Shown: positions 33,639-42,550 of the stretch, piece after piece
Position numbering within the stretch: the first letter of the stretch is position 1
Layout: every line of letters begins with the position of its first letter
From: Ardenticatenales bacterium
Lineage (GTDB): Bacteria; Chloroflexota; Anaerolineae; Promineifilales; Promineifilaceae
Assembly: GCA_020634515.1 (NCBI GenBank)
Contig: JACKBL010000006.1
Location: 124,001-188,000, forward strand
DNA length: 64,000 bases
Reading direction: 5' to 3'
Program-made: the position numbers and the translations under genes
Notes under the pieces: model-generated
Database searches by the model: none
Seen by the model: only the letters and a program-made list of their open reading frames with translations
What the model was told of the DNA's origin: nothing

Positions 33639-35894
33639 ATGACTATTGGCACATCCACTTTCCGTATGGACGCCCCCGGCAAGGTCACGGGAGCGACGCT
33701 GTTTCCGGGGGACATCCGGCGTCGGGATTTTTTGCACGCCAAAGTGGTATTCAGCAACCAGCCACATGCGCGCATGGTGCGCATGGATACCCGCGCCGCC
33801 GCCGCTTTGCCCGGTGTGGTGGCGATTTTGACGGCGGAGGACGTGCCCGTGAATGAGTACGGGCTGACGATGGCGGACCAGCCGGTGCTGGTGGGCGTGA
33901 CGCATACGGGGCGCAGCCATGTGCCCTGTGACGTCAGCCGGTGGGAAGCAGACCACGTGGCCGTGGTGGTGGCGGAGACGCCCACCGCCGCCGCCGCTGC
34001 CGCCGCGCAGATTGAGATTGAGTGGGAGCCGCTGCCGCTGCTGCCGGATATGGATGCCGCGCTGCGTGGTGAGGTGCTGCTACACCCGGAAAATGGGCGC
34101 GAGAGCAACGTCTACTACGAGTTGCACGCGCGCAAAGGGGACATGGATCGGGGCTGGCGGGACGCGGACGTGATCATTGAAGGCGAGTACGAACTGCCTT
34201 ATCAGGAGCACGCTTATTTGCAGCCGGAAGCGGCGGTGAGCTATGTGGATGAGCAGGGGCGGGTGACGGTGGAGGTTGCCGGGCAGTGGACGCATGAGGA
34301 CCAGGAGCAAATTGCCCATGCGCTGGATCTGCCCCGCGAGCAGGTGCGCGTCATTTATCCGGCCATTGGCGGCGCGTTTGGCGGGCGCGAAGACATGTCG
34401 CTGCAAATTGTGATGGCGCTGGCGGCGTGGCGGCTGCATCAGCGGGGCGAGGTGCGCCCCATTCGCACGCAGTGGAGCCGTGAAGAGAGCATTGTCGGCC
34501 ACCATAAGCGGCATCGGGCTAAAGTGGTGACGAGGTGGGGCGCAACGAAGGCGGGGCGCATCACGGCGGTGGTGGCGGACGTGACGATGGACGCGGGCGC
34601 GTACAATTACACCAGCAACAAGGTGCTGGGGAATTTCCATATTACGGTGGGCGGCGCGTACGACATCCCCAACGCGCACATTGATTCCCGCTGCGTGTAT
34701 ACCACGGCCACACCGGGGGGGGCGTTCCGCGGTTTTGGCGCGCCGCAGGGGACGTTTGTGGCCGAGAGCCAGATGAATAAGCTGGCGGCGGCGCTGGGTA
34801 TGGACCCGGTGCGGATTCGGCTGCTTAACTGCCTGCGCCCGGATAGTATTAGTATTACGCAGTCGCCGATGCCGGCAGGTGTGAGTCTTCCCGAAGTGAT
34901 CACGGCATGCGCGCAGGCGGCGGGCTGGCGGGAAACAGAGGGGGGTGACTGGCTGCCACCCGCCGCGCCGGCGGACCCCGCGCCCTTGCACGCATTTCAA
35001 TCTCTGCCGCCGCAGGATGGCGCGGTGCGGCGTGGGCGCGGCTTTGCCTGTGCCTACAAGAACGTGGGCTTTTCCTATGGCTTCCCGGAGCGGTGCGAGG
35101 CGACGATTGAGTTGTATGGGAAGGGGGAGATTGAGCGGGTGATATGCCGGCACGCGGGCGCGGATTGCGGACAGGGCGCGCACACCGCTTTCCGCCAGAT
35201 GGCCGCCGCCGCCGCCGGCGTGAGCGTGGACAAAGTAGACGTGATTGTCTCCGACACCGCCGAGACGGGCGACTCCGGCTCCGCCTCCGCCTCGCGCATG
35301 ACGTTCATGGCCGGCAGTGCCATTCGCGCCGCCGCCGAGAACGCGCTGGAAGCGTGGCGCGGCGAGAATCGCCCGGCCATCGGCCACGCGCGCTACACGC
35401 CGCGCCCGACGGTTGCCCTGGATCACGCTACCGGCGCGGGCGACGGCAACATCACCTTCGGCTATGTGGCTCAGTACGTGGAACTGGCCGTGGACGTGGA
35501 AACGGGGCATATTGTGGTCGAGCGCGTTGTCTCCAGCAACGACGTGGGCAAAGCGATCAACCCGTTGCTGGTGGAAGGGCAGATTGAGGGCGCGGTGGTG
35601 CAGGCGTATGGGTATGCGGTGACGGAACATTTGCAATCCAGTGCCGGGCGCATTCTCACACCCCGCCTGAGTACCTACTTGATTCCCGGCATCCGCGACA
35701 TTCCCGCGCGGGTGGATTCCGTCATCCTGGAAATACCCGATCCGCAGGGTCCCTGGGGCGCGCGCGGCATGGCGGAAATGCCCTTCATCCCCCTGGCGCC
35801 GGCGGTTGCCGCTGCCTTGCACGACGCGACGGGGGTCTGGTTTGATGCGCTGCCGCTGACGCCGGAGCGGGTGCAGCGGAAAATGAGGCATTAG
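33639..35894 (+). CDS. Molybdopterin subunit of a xanthine dehydrogenase-family enzyme
   Basis: 751 aa from ATG 33639 (GGAG 8 nt upstream). It is a large subunit of the Mo hydroxylase family: an N-terminal a/b hammerhead (DAPGKVTGATLFPGDIRRRD), GGAFGGREDMSLQIVMALAA, HHKRHRAKVVTRWGATKAG, FRGFGAPQGTFVAESQMNKL, HAGADCGQGAHTAFRQMAAA and a C-terminal GARGMAEMPFIPLAPAVAAA with the likely catalytic Glu. It hydroxylates purines or related heterocycles with water as oxygen source. Neighbours point to a purine substrate. The enzyme is distinct from the one-piece XdhD-type enzyme at 43337, so two Mo hydroxylases act in this locus. Confidence 0.94.
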   Translation: MTIGTSTFRMDAPGKVTGATLFPGDIRRRDFLHAKVVFSNQPHARMVRMDTRAAAALPGVVAILTAEDVPVNEYGLTMADQPVLVGVTHTGRSHVPCDVSRWEADHVAVVVAETPTAAAAAAAQIEIEWEPLPLLPDMDAALRGEVLLHPENGRESNVYYELHARKGDMDRGWRDADVIIEGEYELPYQEHAYLQPEAAVSYVDEQGRVTVEVAGQWTHEDQEQIAHALDLPREQVRVIYPAIGGAFGGREDMSLQIVMALAAWRLHQRGEVRPIRTQWSREESIVGHHKRHRAKVVTRWGATKAGRITAVVADVTMDAGAYNYTSNKVLGNFHITVGGAYDIPNAHIDSRCVYTTATPGGAFRGFGAPQGTFVAESQMNKLAAALGMDPVRIRLLNCLRPDSISITQSPMPAGVSLPEVITACAQAAGWRETEGGDWLPPAAPADPAPLHAFQSLPPQDGAVRRGRGFACAYKNVGFSYGFPERCEATIELYGKGEIERVICRHAGADCGQGAHTAFRQMAAAAAGVSVDKVDVIVSDTAETGDSGSASASRMTFMAGSAIRAAAENALEAWRGENRPAIGHARYTPRPTVALDHATGAGDGNITFGYVAQYVELAVDVETGHIVVERVVSSNDVGKAINPLLVEGQIEGAVVQAYGYAVTEHLQSSAGRILTPRLSTYLIPGIRDIPARVDSVILEIPDPQGPWGARGMAEMPFIPLAPAVAAALHDATGVWFDALPLTPERVQRKMRH

Positions 35895-35896
35895 CG

Positions 35897-35993
35897 GTAA
35901 CGGCTAACGCGCTCTGAGAAAATTGGTCCAATCTGGCTTAGGTCTGACGATGCAATTCCGTACTTGATTTCATCGTCAGCCCCTGGCCGTTAC
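35897..35993. repeat. Degenerate MITE with a nested hairpin
   Basis: GTAACGGCTAACGCGCTCTG starts a MITE-like copy that lacks its middle, continues with AAAATTGGTCCAATCTGGCT, then contains the CTGACGATG...CATCGTCAG hairpin, and ends CCGTTAC. No target duplication is seen. Confidence 0.5.
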
Positions 35994-36045
35994 GAGAATT
36001 TACGCGCTCTTGGTCCAGGTAAACGTTCAAGAACAACTTAGTGAT

Positions 36046-36086
36046 TTGCAGATTGGTTCAATCTGTGAGATTGAACCAATCTGCAA
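36046..36086. repeat. Perfect 19-bp stem hairpin upstream of carbamate kinase
   Basis: TTGCAGATTGGTTCAATCT pairs perfectly with AGATTGAACCAATCTGCAA around the loop GTG. It is the cleanest member of the GATTGGTTCA hairpin family and lies about 110 nt before the arcC start. Confidence 0.9.
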
Positions 36087-36197
36087 GAGTAAGCTTGCGG
36101 GAAGGTATAAAATTGGTGGTTGTATTCTGAATGTATTGATGATATAAAAGGTTGGACGATTGCCATTTGTTTCGAGTAGTATGCAGCGAGGAGAACG

Positions 36198-37157
36198 ATG
36201 TCAAAAACGGCGTTGGTAGCGATTGGGGGGAACTCCCTTATCACGGACAAGAACATGCCAGATGTTCCTCATCAATGGGAGGCGGTGCGGGAGACGTGCC
36301 GGCATCTTGCCGACATGATCGAAGCAGGATGGCGACTGGTTATCACCCACGGTAACGGCCCCCAAGTTGGTTTTATCCTGCGGCGCAACGAACTGGCCGC
36401 CCACGCCGTCCACACCACGCCACTCGACCTGGTGGTCGCCGACACACAAGGCTCCATCGGCTACATGCTGCAACAGGCATTGCGCAACGAACTGTTTAGC
36501 CGGGGCAGAGCTGTCCCCGTGGTTTCCGTTGTTTCCCAGGTGCTGGTTGATCCGGATGATCCTGGTTTCCAGAATCCGACGAAGCCGATTGGGGGCTTCA
36601 TGACGGAAACGGAAGCGCGCCAGTTCGAGGCGGAAGGGTGGAAGGTGATGGAGGACGCGGGGCGCGGCTGGCGGCGCGTGGTGGCTTCTCCGCGACCGCT
36701 GCAGGTGATTGAGCAGAGTGTGATTGGGGATTTGATAAATGCCGGCAACATCGTCATCGCCGTCGGTGGTGGGGGCATCCCCGTCGTCGAAAACCAACGC
36801 GGCGAACTGCGGGAGCTAAAAGGAACCTACGCCGTCATCGACAAAGATTGGGCCAGCAGCTTGCTCGCCACGGAACTCAACGTGGACCTGTTCATGATTT
36901 CCACCGGCGTGCCGCAAGTGGCGCTGCATTTCAACACCCCCCGGCAAGTCAACCTCAGCCAGGTGACGGCGGGCGAATTGACCCAATATCTGCATGAAGG
37001 GCATTTTGCTGCCGGCAGCATGAAGCCAAAAGTAGAAGCCGTCCTCGCTTTCGTCACGCAGACGGGGCACCAGGCCTTGATCAGCGACCCCGCGAACATC
37101 GCCCGTGCCCTGCGCCACGAAAGCGGCACCTGGATTCTACCCGACGCCGCCGCATAG
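36198..37157 (+). CDS. arcC: Carbamate kinase
   Basis: 319 aa, usual size. Motifs of the amino-acid kinase fold: ALVAIGGNSLIT near the N terminus, LVITHGNGPQVGFILRRNEL, DLVVADTQGSIGYMLQQALR, a GNIVIAVGGGGIPVVENQRG segment and KDWASSLLATELNVDLFMIS. It makes ATP from carbamoyl phosphate and ADP, releasing CO2 and ammonia. GAGGAGAACG precedes the ATG. With the carbamoyltransferase and YgeY-type hydrolase next to it, it is the likely energy-yielding step of purine fermentation, the place YqeA has in the E. coli ygeW-yqeA cluster. Confidence 0.96.
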   Translation: MSKTALVAIGGNSLITDKNMPDVPHQWEAVRETCRHLADMIEAGWRLVITHGNGPQVGFILRRNELAAHAVHTTPLDLVVADTQGSIGYMLQQALRNELFSRGRAVPVVSVVSQVLVDPDDPGFQNPTKPIGGFMTETEARQFEAEGWKVMEDAGRGWRRVVASPRPLQVIEQSVIGDLINAGNIVIAVGGGGIPVVENQRGELRELKGTYAVIDKDWASSLLATELNVDLFMISTGVPQVALHFNTPRQVNLSQVTAGELTQYLHEGHFAAGSMKPKVEAVLAFVTQTGHQALISDPANIARALRHESGTWILPDAAA

Positions 37158-37242
37158 GCCGGCACGCGGGCCACCACCGGGCATCCCAGGCTGGAACCAT
37201 TTCCAAAACCATCCCAGCCGCGCCCCAAAATGGATCAAGAAA

Positions 37243-38448
37243 GTGAACGACCTCATCAATCAACTTAACGAAAAGATAGCCGCCGCGGAAAGTGATATTC
37301 TCCGGTTTTTCCGCGACATCGTGGCCATTCCCAGCATGAACAGCGACATTGAGCGCGTGGGCCAGCGCGTGGGCGCGGAAATGGAAAAGCTGGGGTACGA
37401 CGAAGTCTACGTGGACAAATACGGCTCCATCGTGGGCAAAATCGGCAGCGGGTCGCGCATTCTCCTGTACGACACCCACCTGGATACCGTCGGCATCGGC
37501 GACCCGGCGCAGTGGCCGTGGGACCCGTTTGTAGGCAAGGTGGAAGACGGCAACCTGTATGCCCGCGGCGCGTTGGATGAGAAAAACAGCACGCCGGGCA
37601 TGGTCTATGGCCTGGCCTTCGCCCGCGATTTGGGTTTGCTGGACGGATTCACCTGCTACCTGCTGGGCAACATCGAAGAGTGGTGCGATGGCGTCGGCTG
37701 CGCCGCGTTTCACGATTGGGAAGGCGTACATCCCGACCTCGTGGTCATTGGCGAGCCGACCAATATGAAGGTGTATCGCGGCCACAAGGGGCGGTACGAA
37801 CTGGAGGTGACGTGCAAGGGAAAAAGTGCGCACGCCGCCAGCAACTACATGGGAGACAACGCCATTTACAAGATGATGACGGTCATTGATAGCATCTCCC
37901 GCCTGGAGGAAACCTTCACCCCTGATGACTTCCTCGGCCAGGGGCGCATCACCGTCACGCGCATCAGCAGCGTCAGCCCCAGCAATAACGCCGTTCCTGA
38001 TGAATGCACCATCTTCATTGATCGCCGCATCACTTTTGGCGAAACCAAAGAATTGGTGCGCGAACAGATCCAATCCGTCATCCCCGCGGCGCAGGCGGCC
38101 GATTTTCAGGTCCGTGAACTGACCTACACCGAACCCAGCCATACCGGCGCCGTGTACGCCTACGAGCAGTATTTTCCTGCCTGGGCTTACGCGGAGGATC
38201 ATCCTTTTGTGGTGGCCGGGCGGGAGACGATGAAGGCGCTGTGGCCCAATACGACTGATTTTCATGGACAAGGCAAGTGGGATTTTTCCACGAATGGCAA
38301 TTATTGGGCGGGCCGACTGGGGATTCCGTGCATTGGTTTTGGGCCAGGCAATGAGATTTATGCGCACGCGGTCAATGAGCATGTGCCTTTGCGGGATGTG
38401 GTGGATGCGACGAAATTTTATGCGTTGTTGCCGGCATTCATCCATTAA
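37243..38448 (+). CDS. ygeY: YgeY-type M20 metallohydrolase
   Basis: About 401 aa from GTG 37243 (VNDLINQLNEKIAAAESDIL); the start codon is a guess, since the frame is open further up into arcC. M20 metal ligands are visible: YDTHLDTVGIGD (His, Asp), ALDEKNSTPGM (bridging Asp), GNIEEWCDGVG (Glu-Glu) and NEIYAHAVNEHVPL (His). DKYGSIVGKIG and HKGRYELEVTCKGKSAHAAS are typical of the selenium-metabolism-linked hydrolase YgeY. In uric acid degraders YgeY acts after purine ring opening, on a carbamoylated or acylated diamino acid. The exact substrate is not known from sequence. Confidence 0.92.
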   Translation: MNDLINQLNEKIAAAESDILRFFRDIVAIPSMNSDIERVGQRVGAEMEKLGYDEVYVDKYGSIVGKIGSGSRILLYDTHLDTVGIGDPAQWPWDPFVGKVEDGNLYARGALDEKNSTPGMVYGLAFARDLGLLDGFTCYLLGNIEEWCDGVGCAAFHDWEGVHPDLVVIGEPTNMKVYRGHKGRYELEVTCKGKSAHAASNYMGDNAIYKMMTVIDSISRLEETFTPDDFLGQGRITVTRISSVSPSNNAVPDECTIFIDRRITFGETKELVREQIQSVIPAAQAADFQVRELTYTEPSHTGAVYAYEQYFPAWAYAEDHPFVVAGRETMKALWPNTTDFHGQGKWDFSTNGNYWAGRLGIPCIGFGPGNEIYAHAVNEHVPLRDVVDATKFYALLPAFIH

Positions 38449-38475
38449 GTGACCGTCTAACAACTTCTCCTTTTC

Positions 38476-38506
38476 AGATTGGCTCATTCTTGGAAAATGA
38501 ACCAAC
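38476..38506. repeat. GATTGGCTCA hairpin upstream of the carbamoyltransferase
   Basis: CAGATTGGCTCATTCTTGGA with AAATGAACCAACCTTG forms an imperfect copy of the GATTGGTTCA hairpin, about 55 nt before ATG 38559. Confidence 0.65.
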
Positions 38507-38558
38507 CTTGGGGAGAACTAAAATCCCTTCACCCGTTTGGGTATACACGGAGGTACTT

Positions 38559-39533
38559 ATGCAGACGCATCTTCGCGGACGCGACATGATCACCACCCAG
38601 GAGTGGACCAAAGACGAAATTGACACCATCCTCGACGTCGCCCTCGACCTCAAACGCAAGCGCGCCCTCGGCATCTCCCAGGCCAGCCTGCGCCATAAAG
38701 TCCTGGCCATGCTCTTCTTCTTCACCAGCACCCGCACCCGCTCCAGCTTTGAAGCGGGCATGGCGCAACTCGGCGGCCACGCCGCCTTCATCGACAGCAC
38801 CACCACCCAGATCAGCCACGGTGACACCGCCAAAGAAATCGGCGAAATCTATGGCCGCTACTACGACGGCATCGCCATCCGCCAGTGCGACTGGGGCATC
38901 GGCAACCGGTACATCCGCGACGTCGCCGCCGCCAGCCGCGTCCCCATCCTCAACATGCAGTGCGACCACTTCCACCCCTTCCAGATTCTCGCCGACCTGC
39001 TCACCATCGTCGAGAAAAAGGGAGACCCCCGCGGCCTCACCATCAACGTCAGCTACGCCTACGCCCAAAGCTACCAGAAACCCATGAGCGTGCCCATCAG
39101 CCTCATCTTGCTCATGACCCGCTACGGCATGAACGTGCGCCTCACCCACCCGCCGGAGTTCAAGCTGATGCCCCAATATGTGGAGCAGGCGAAAGAAAAC
39201 GCGCGCAAATCGGGCGGTTCGCTGGAACTGCTGGATGACTTCGACGCCGGCTTCGTCAACGCCGACGTGGTCTATCCCAAGTCCTGGGGCTGTATGCTTA
39301 CCACGGAAAGCCACGAGGAATCGGCGGCCATTTCCCGCCAGTACACCCACTGGATCACCGACGAACGGCGCATGGCGCTGGCAAAGCCGGACGCGCTTTA
39401 TATGCACTGCCTGCCCGCCGACCGCAACATTGAAGTCACCGATGGCGTCATTGATGGCCCCAATAGCGTCGTCTACGACGAAGCGGAAAACCGCCTGCAC
39501 GTGCAAAAAGCCGTCATGGCCCTCACGATGTAG
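38559..39533 (+). CDS. ygeW: YgeW-type (ornithine carbamoyltransferase-like) enzyme
   Basis: 324 aa from ATG 38559 (GGAGG 6 nt upstream). An aspartate/ornithine carbamoyltransferase fold: carbamoyl phosphate loop FFTSTRTRSSFEAGMAQLGG, HPFQILADLLTIVEKKG (HPxQ) and YMHCLPADRNIEVTDGV (HCLPA). It lacks the standard ornithine loop and sits between ygeY-like and PLP genes, which favours the YgeW group over an arginine-biosynthesis OTC. It would phosphorolyse a carbamoylated intermediate to carbamoyl phosphate, feeding carbamate kinase. That direction is inferred from the neighbourhood. Confidence 0.88.
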   Translation: MQTHLRGRDMITTQEWTKDEIDTILDVALDLKRKRALGISQASLRHKVLAMLFFFTSTRTRSSFEAGMAQLGGHAAFIDSTTTQISHGDTAKEIGEIYGRYYDGIAIRQCDWGIGNRYIRDVAAASRVPILNMQCDHFHPFQILADLLTIVEKKGDPRGLTINVSYAYAQSYQKPMSVPISLILLMTRYGMNVRLTHPPEFKLMPQYVEQAKENARKSGGSLELLDDFDAGFVNADVVYPKSWGCMLTTESHEESAAISRQYTHWITDERRMALAKPDALYMHCLPADRNIEVTDGVIDGPNSVVYDEAENRLHVQKAVMALTM

Positions 39534-39556
39534 TCCTTCCCGCCAACAATCATCCG

Positions 39557-40810
39557 ATGATGGAAAACGTCACGCACCTACACTGCCTGATTTGTGGCCG
39601 CGATTACGCCCCCGACGAGGTCGCCTATGTCTGCCCCGAACACGGGCGCGAAGGCATCCTGGATGTGCGCTACGATTATGCGCGCATTGCCCGTCACATT
39701 TCGCCCTTGTCCCTTAGCCGCGATCAGGACTTCACCATCTGGCGCTACCGTCCCCTGCTGCCCATCGCCGCGGACGCGCCCGCGCCCCCCCTGGCCGTCG
39801 GCGGCACGCCGCTTTATCAGGCGCAAAGGCTGGGGGCGCGGTTGGGGTTGCCCCACCTGTGGGTGAAAGATGACGGGCGCAATCCCACCGCCAGCTTCAA
39901 GGACCGCGCCAGCGCCATCGCCGTGGTCAAGGCTCAGGAAGCCGGCGCGGCCATCATCACCACGGCCAGCACCGGCAACGCCGCCGCCGCCCTCGCCGGC
40001 CTGTGCGCCAGCGTCGGTCGGCAAAACGTCATCTTTGTGCCCAAATCCGCCCCCGCCGCCAAAATCGCCCAGCTTCTCGTCTACGGCGCTACCGTTCTCC
40101 TGGTGGATGGCTCCTACGACGACGCCTTTGACCTCTGCCTGGCCGCCGCGGACACCTACGGCTGGTACAACCGCAACACGGCCTACAACCCCTACATGAG
40201 CGAAGGCAAGAAGACGGTCAGCTACGAGATTGCCGAGCAGATGGGCTGGCAGGCTCCAGATGCCGTGTTCGTCAGCGTGGGCGACGGCTGCATCATTGGC
40301 GGCGTGCATAAAGGCTTCCGCGACCTGCTGGCGTTGGGCTGGATCACGCACATGCCGCGCATTTTTGGCGTACAGGCGGCGGGGAGCAACTACCTGGCGC
40401 AGGCGTGGGAGCGGGGCGAGGACGTGCTGACCAAGCCGCCGATTCAGGCGCATACCGTGGCGGACAGCATCAGCGCCGGACTGCCGCGTGACCGCTTGAA
40501 AGCGATGGCCGCCGTGGTGGAGACGGGCGGCGCATTTGTGACCGTCAGCGATGAGCAAATCCTGGCGGCGATTCCCGATCTGGCGCGTGGCTGCGGCGTG
40601 TTTGCCGAACCGGCAGGTGCGGCTGCCTTTGCCGGATTGCAGCAGGCCGTGCAACAAAACCGGGTCGCGCCGGAGGATCGCGTCGTGGTGATCAATACCG
40701 GCAATGGCCTGAAGGATGTGCAATCGGCCATGCGCGGCGCGGCGTTGGCCGGGGCGGAGCCGCATCCTGTGCGGCCATTGCTGGCTGACGTGCGGCGTTT
40801 ATTTGGATGA
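39557..40810 (+). CDS. Threonine synthase-like PLP enzyme
   Basis: 417 aa (ATG 39557 or 39560). An N-terminal zinc ribbon-like CLICGRDYAPDEVAYVCPEH is followed by a fold-type II PLP domain: DDGRNPTASFKDRASAIAVV with the Schiff-base lysine in SFKDR, TTASTGNAAAALAGLCASVG for phosphate binding, and INTGNGLKDV near the end. Threonine synthases and 2,3-diaminopropionate ammonia-lyases share this fold. In a purine cluster that lacks ygeX, this or the next PLP gene could do the deamination step. A real threonine synthase role cannot be excluded, but no threonine genes are nearby. Confidence 0.9.
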   Translation: MMENVTHLHCLICGRDYAPDEVAYVCPEHGREGILDVRYDYARIARHISPLSLSRDQDFTIWRYRPLLPIAADAPAPPLAVGGTPLYQAQRLGARLGLPHLWVKDDGRNPTASFKDRASAIAVVKAQEAGAAIITTASTGNAAAALAGLCASVGRQNVIFVPKSAPAAKIAQLLVYGATVLLVDGSYDDAFDLCLAAADTYGWYNRNTAYNPYMSEGKKTVSYEIAEQMGWQAPDAVFVSVGDGCIIGGVHKGFRDLLALGWITHMPRIFGVQAAGSNYLAQAWERGEDVLTKPPIQAHTVADSISAGLPRDRLKAMAAVVETGGAFVTVSDEQILAAIPDLARGCGVFAEPAGAAAFAGLQQAVQQNRVAPEDRVVVINTGNGLKDVQSAMRGAALAGAEPHPVRPLLADVRRLFG

Positions 40811-40815
40811 GAAGA

Positions 40816-40851
40816 TAGAAACCGGGTTTTTTGGAAAAACCTGGTTTCTGG
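40816..40851. repeat. AAACCGGGTTT hairpin between PLP genes
   Basis: AGAAACCGGGTTTTTT and AAAAACCTGGTTTCT form a long stem with a GG loop. Relatives lie at 45931-45959, 50514 and 55785. The short gap between the two PLP genes (52 bp) is nearly filled by it. Confidence 0.75.
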
Positions 40852-40862
40852 GCTGAGGTGAC

Positions 40863-42323
40863 ATGATTGATCTTACTCGAAACGAAGCGGCGTTGGCGCG
40901 AGCGGTGCGCCGCGCGCGTGAACGCAACATTATTATTCCTACGTTCGCGCAGATGCGCGACCCCGGCCAGATTCCGGATGCTATCAAGGCGGAATTGGCG
41001 GGCGTGGGGCTGTGGGATCTGAACCCGCGCAATCTGTTTCGCATTACCTGGCACAATGAACCTGTCCCGTCCGGGGGGGGATTTGACGGCGTGAATTATC
41101 TGGAATTCCCTTCCTCGTTGACGGGTGTGCCGGCACGCATTATCGCCCTCGTTGGAAAATGGTTCCCCACCGGTGCGCACAAAGTGGGCGCGGCGTTCGG
41201 CTGCCTCGTTCCCGCCCTGGTGACGGGCCAGTTTGACCCGACGACGCAAAAAGCCGTCTGGCCGTCAACGGGCAACTACTGCCGCGGCGGCGCGTACGAC
41301 AGCAATCTGCTGGCTTGTGACTCCATTGCCATTTTGCCCGAAGGTATGAGCCAGGAGCGATTCAACTGGCTGTCTCGCGTCGCCGGCGAGACCATCAAGA
41401 CGCCCGGCTCGGAAAGCAACGTGAAGGAGATTTTCGACAAGTGCAAGGAACTGAGCGCATTGGGCGAGCATATCGTCATCTTCAACCAGTTCGACCAGAT
41501 GGGCAACTACCTGTGGCATCATCAGGTGACAGGGCCGGCGATGGCCGAGGTGCTGGAGCGCCTCATGGGGCCGCATGATGTGTATCGTGGCGTGGTGTTG
41601 ACCACGGGGTCGGCGGGGACGATTGCCTGCGGCGATTACCTGAAGACGTTGTTCCCGGCCAGCAAAATCGCCGCCAGCGAGGCGCTGCAATGCCCGACGT
41701 TGCTTAACAATGGCTTCGGCGCGCATCGGATTGAGGGCATCGGCGACAAGCATGTGCCCTGGGTGCACAACGTGAAGAACACGGACATGGTCATGGGCAT
41801 TGACGACGCGGCCACGATGGGTCTGATTCGCCTGTTCAACGAAAAGGAAGGACACGCTTACTTGCTGCGCCAGGGCGTGCCGGCAGAAATGGTGTCCCAA
41901 CTGCACTTGCTGGGCATTTCTGGCTGCGCCAACTTGCTCTCCGCCATCAAATTTGCCCGGTACTATGAACTGGGCGAGCATGACATAGTGCTGACGGTGG
42001 CTACGGATTCGATGGAGATGTACCAGAGCCGTCTGGTGGAGCTAACCGCGGCGGAGGGGGCGTTTGCGCCCTTAGACGCGGCAGGCGTTTATCATCGCCA
42101 CTTGCTGGGGCAGTCGATTGATCACGTGGAGGAATTGACGTACTACGGCCGCAAACGTATCCACAACCTGAAGTATTACACCTGGGTGGAGCAGCAGGGC
42201 AAAACGTATACGGAAATCCAGGCGCAATGGTACGATGACGATTATTGGCGGGACATTCCCGCCGCTGCGGCGGAGATTGATGCCTTGATTGGCGAGTTCA
42301 ACGCGCGCGTAGGATTGGGTTAG
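40863..42323 (+). CDS. PLP-dependent fold-type II enzyme (beta-subunit-like)
   Basis: 486 aa. GKWFPTGAHKVGAAFGCLVP carries the likely PLP lysine (HK), PSTGNYCRGGAYDSNLLACD the substrate loop and VVLTTGSAGTIACGDYLKTL the phosphate-binding Gly loop. It belongs with tryptophan synthase beta/cysteine synthase-like proteins of unassigned function. Its position directly after the threonine synthase-like gene suggests two consecutive PLP reactions on an amino-acid product of purine breakdown. GGTGACATG precedes the start. Length is greater than cysteine synthase (about 310) and closer to pyridoxal-dependent lyases. Confidence 0.85.
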   Translation: MIDLTRNEAALARAVRRARERNIIIPTFAQMRDPGQIPDAIKAELAGVGLWDLNPRNLFRITWHNEPVPSGGGFDGVNYLEFPSSLTGVPARIIALVGKWFPTGAHKVGAAFGCLVPALVTGQFDPTTQKAVWPSTGNYCRGGAYDSNLLACDSIAILPEGMSQERFNWLSRVAGETIKTPGSESNVKEIFDKCKELSALGEHIVIFNQFDQMGNYLWHHQVTGPAMAEVLERLMGPHDVYRGVVLTTGSAGTIACGDYLKTLFPASKIAASEALQCPTLLNNGFGAHRIEGIGDKHVPWVHNVKNTDMVMGIDDAATMGLIRLFNEKEGHAYLLRQGVPAEMVSQLHLLGISGCANLLSAIKFARYYELGEHDIVLTVATDSMEMYQSRLVELTAAEGAFAPLDAAGVYHRHLLGQSIDHVEELTYYGRKRIHNLKYYTWVEQQGKTYTEIQAQWYDDDYWRDIPAAAAEIDALIGEFNARVGLG

Positions 42324-42387
42324 CGATTCTCGGCACGGATGGAACGCGGTAGGACAATTTGCCCAAATTGTCCCTTTATGAACTTTA

Positions 42388-42498
42388 TGATAATGGTAAC
42401 TACTAAGCCAGATTGGACCAATTTGCTCTGGTGAAAATCGCCATTGAACGCGTGAAATTGGTCCAATCTCCAGAGAGCGTTAGTAGTTACTGATAATG
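42388..42498 (+). mobile_element. 95-bp MITE, intact copy with 8-bp duplication
   Basis: The element is 42396-42490. It starts GTAACTACTAAGCC and ends GCGTTAGTAGTTAC, with inner arms AGATTGGACCAATTT and AAATTGGTCCAATCT. The flanks are TGATAATG on both sides (42388-42395, 42491-42498). It is identical over 95 bp to the copy at 55665. It landed between two hairpins, GGACAATTTGCCCAAATTGTCC and GGACAATTCAGCGAATTGTCC. It has no coding capacity, so mobility in trans is implied. Confidence 0.95.
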
Positions 42499-42550
42499 GA
42501 CAATTCAGCGAATTGTCCTACAGTTGTCGTTGACGGGAAGGTTTTAGCTG

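Noticed and set aside
38559..39533. Arginine-biosynthesis ornithine carbamoyltransferase
   Set aside because: The catalytic motifs fit the superfamily, but the neighbours (carbamate kinase, YgeY-type, XdhD, SsnA) favour the YgeW group. Not excluded.
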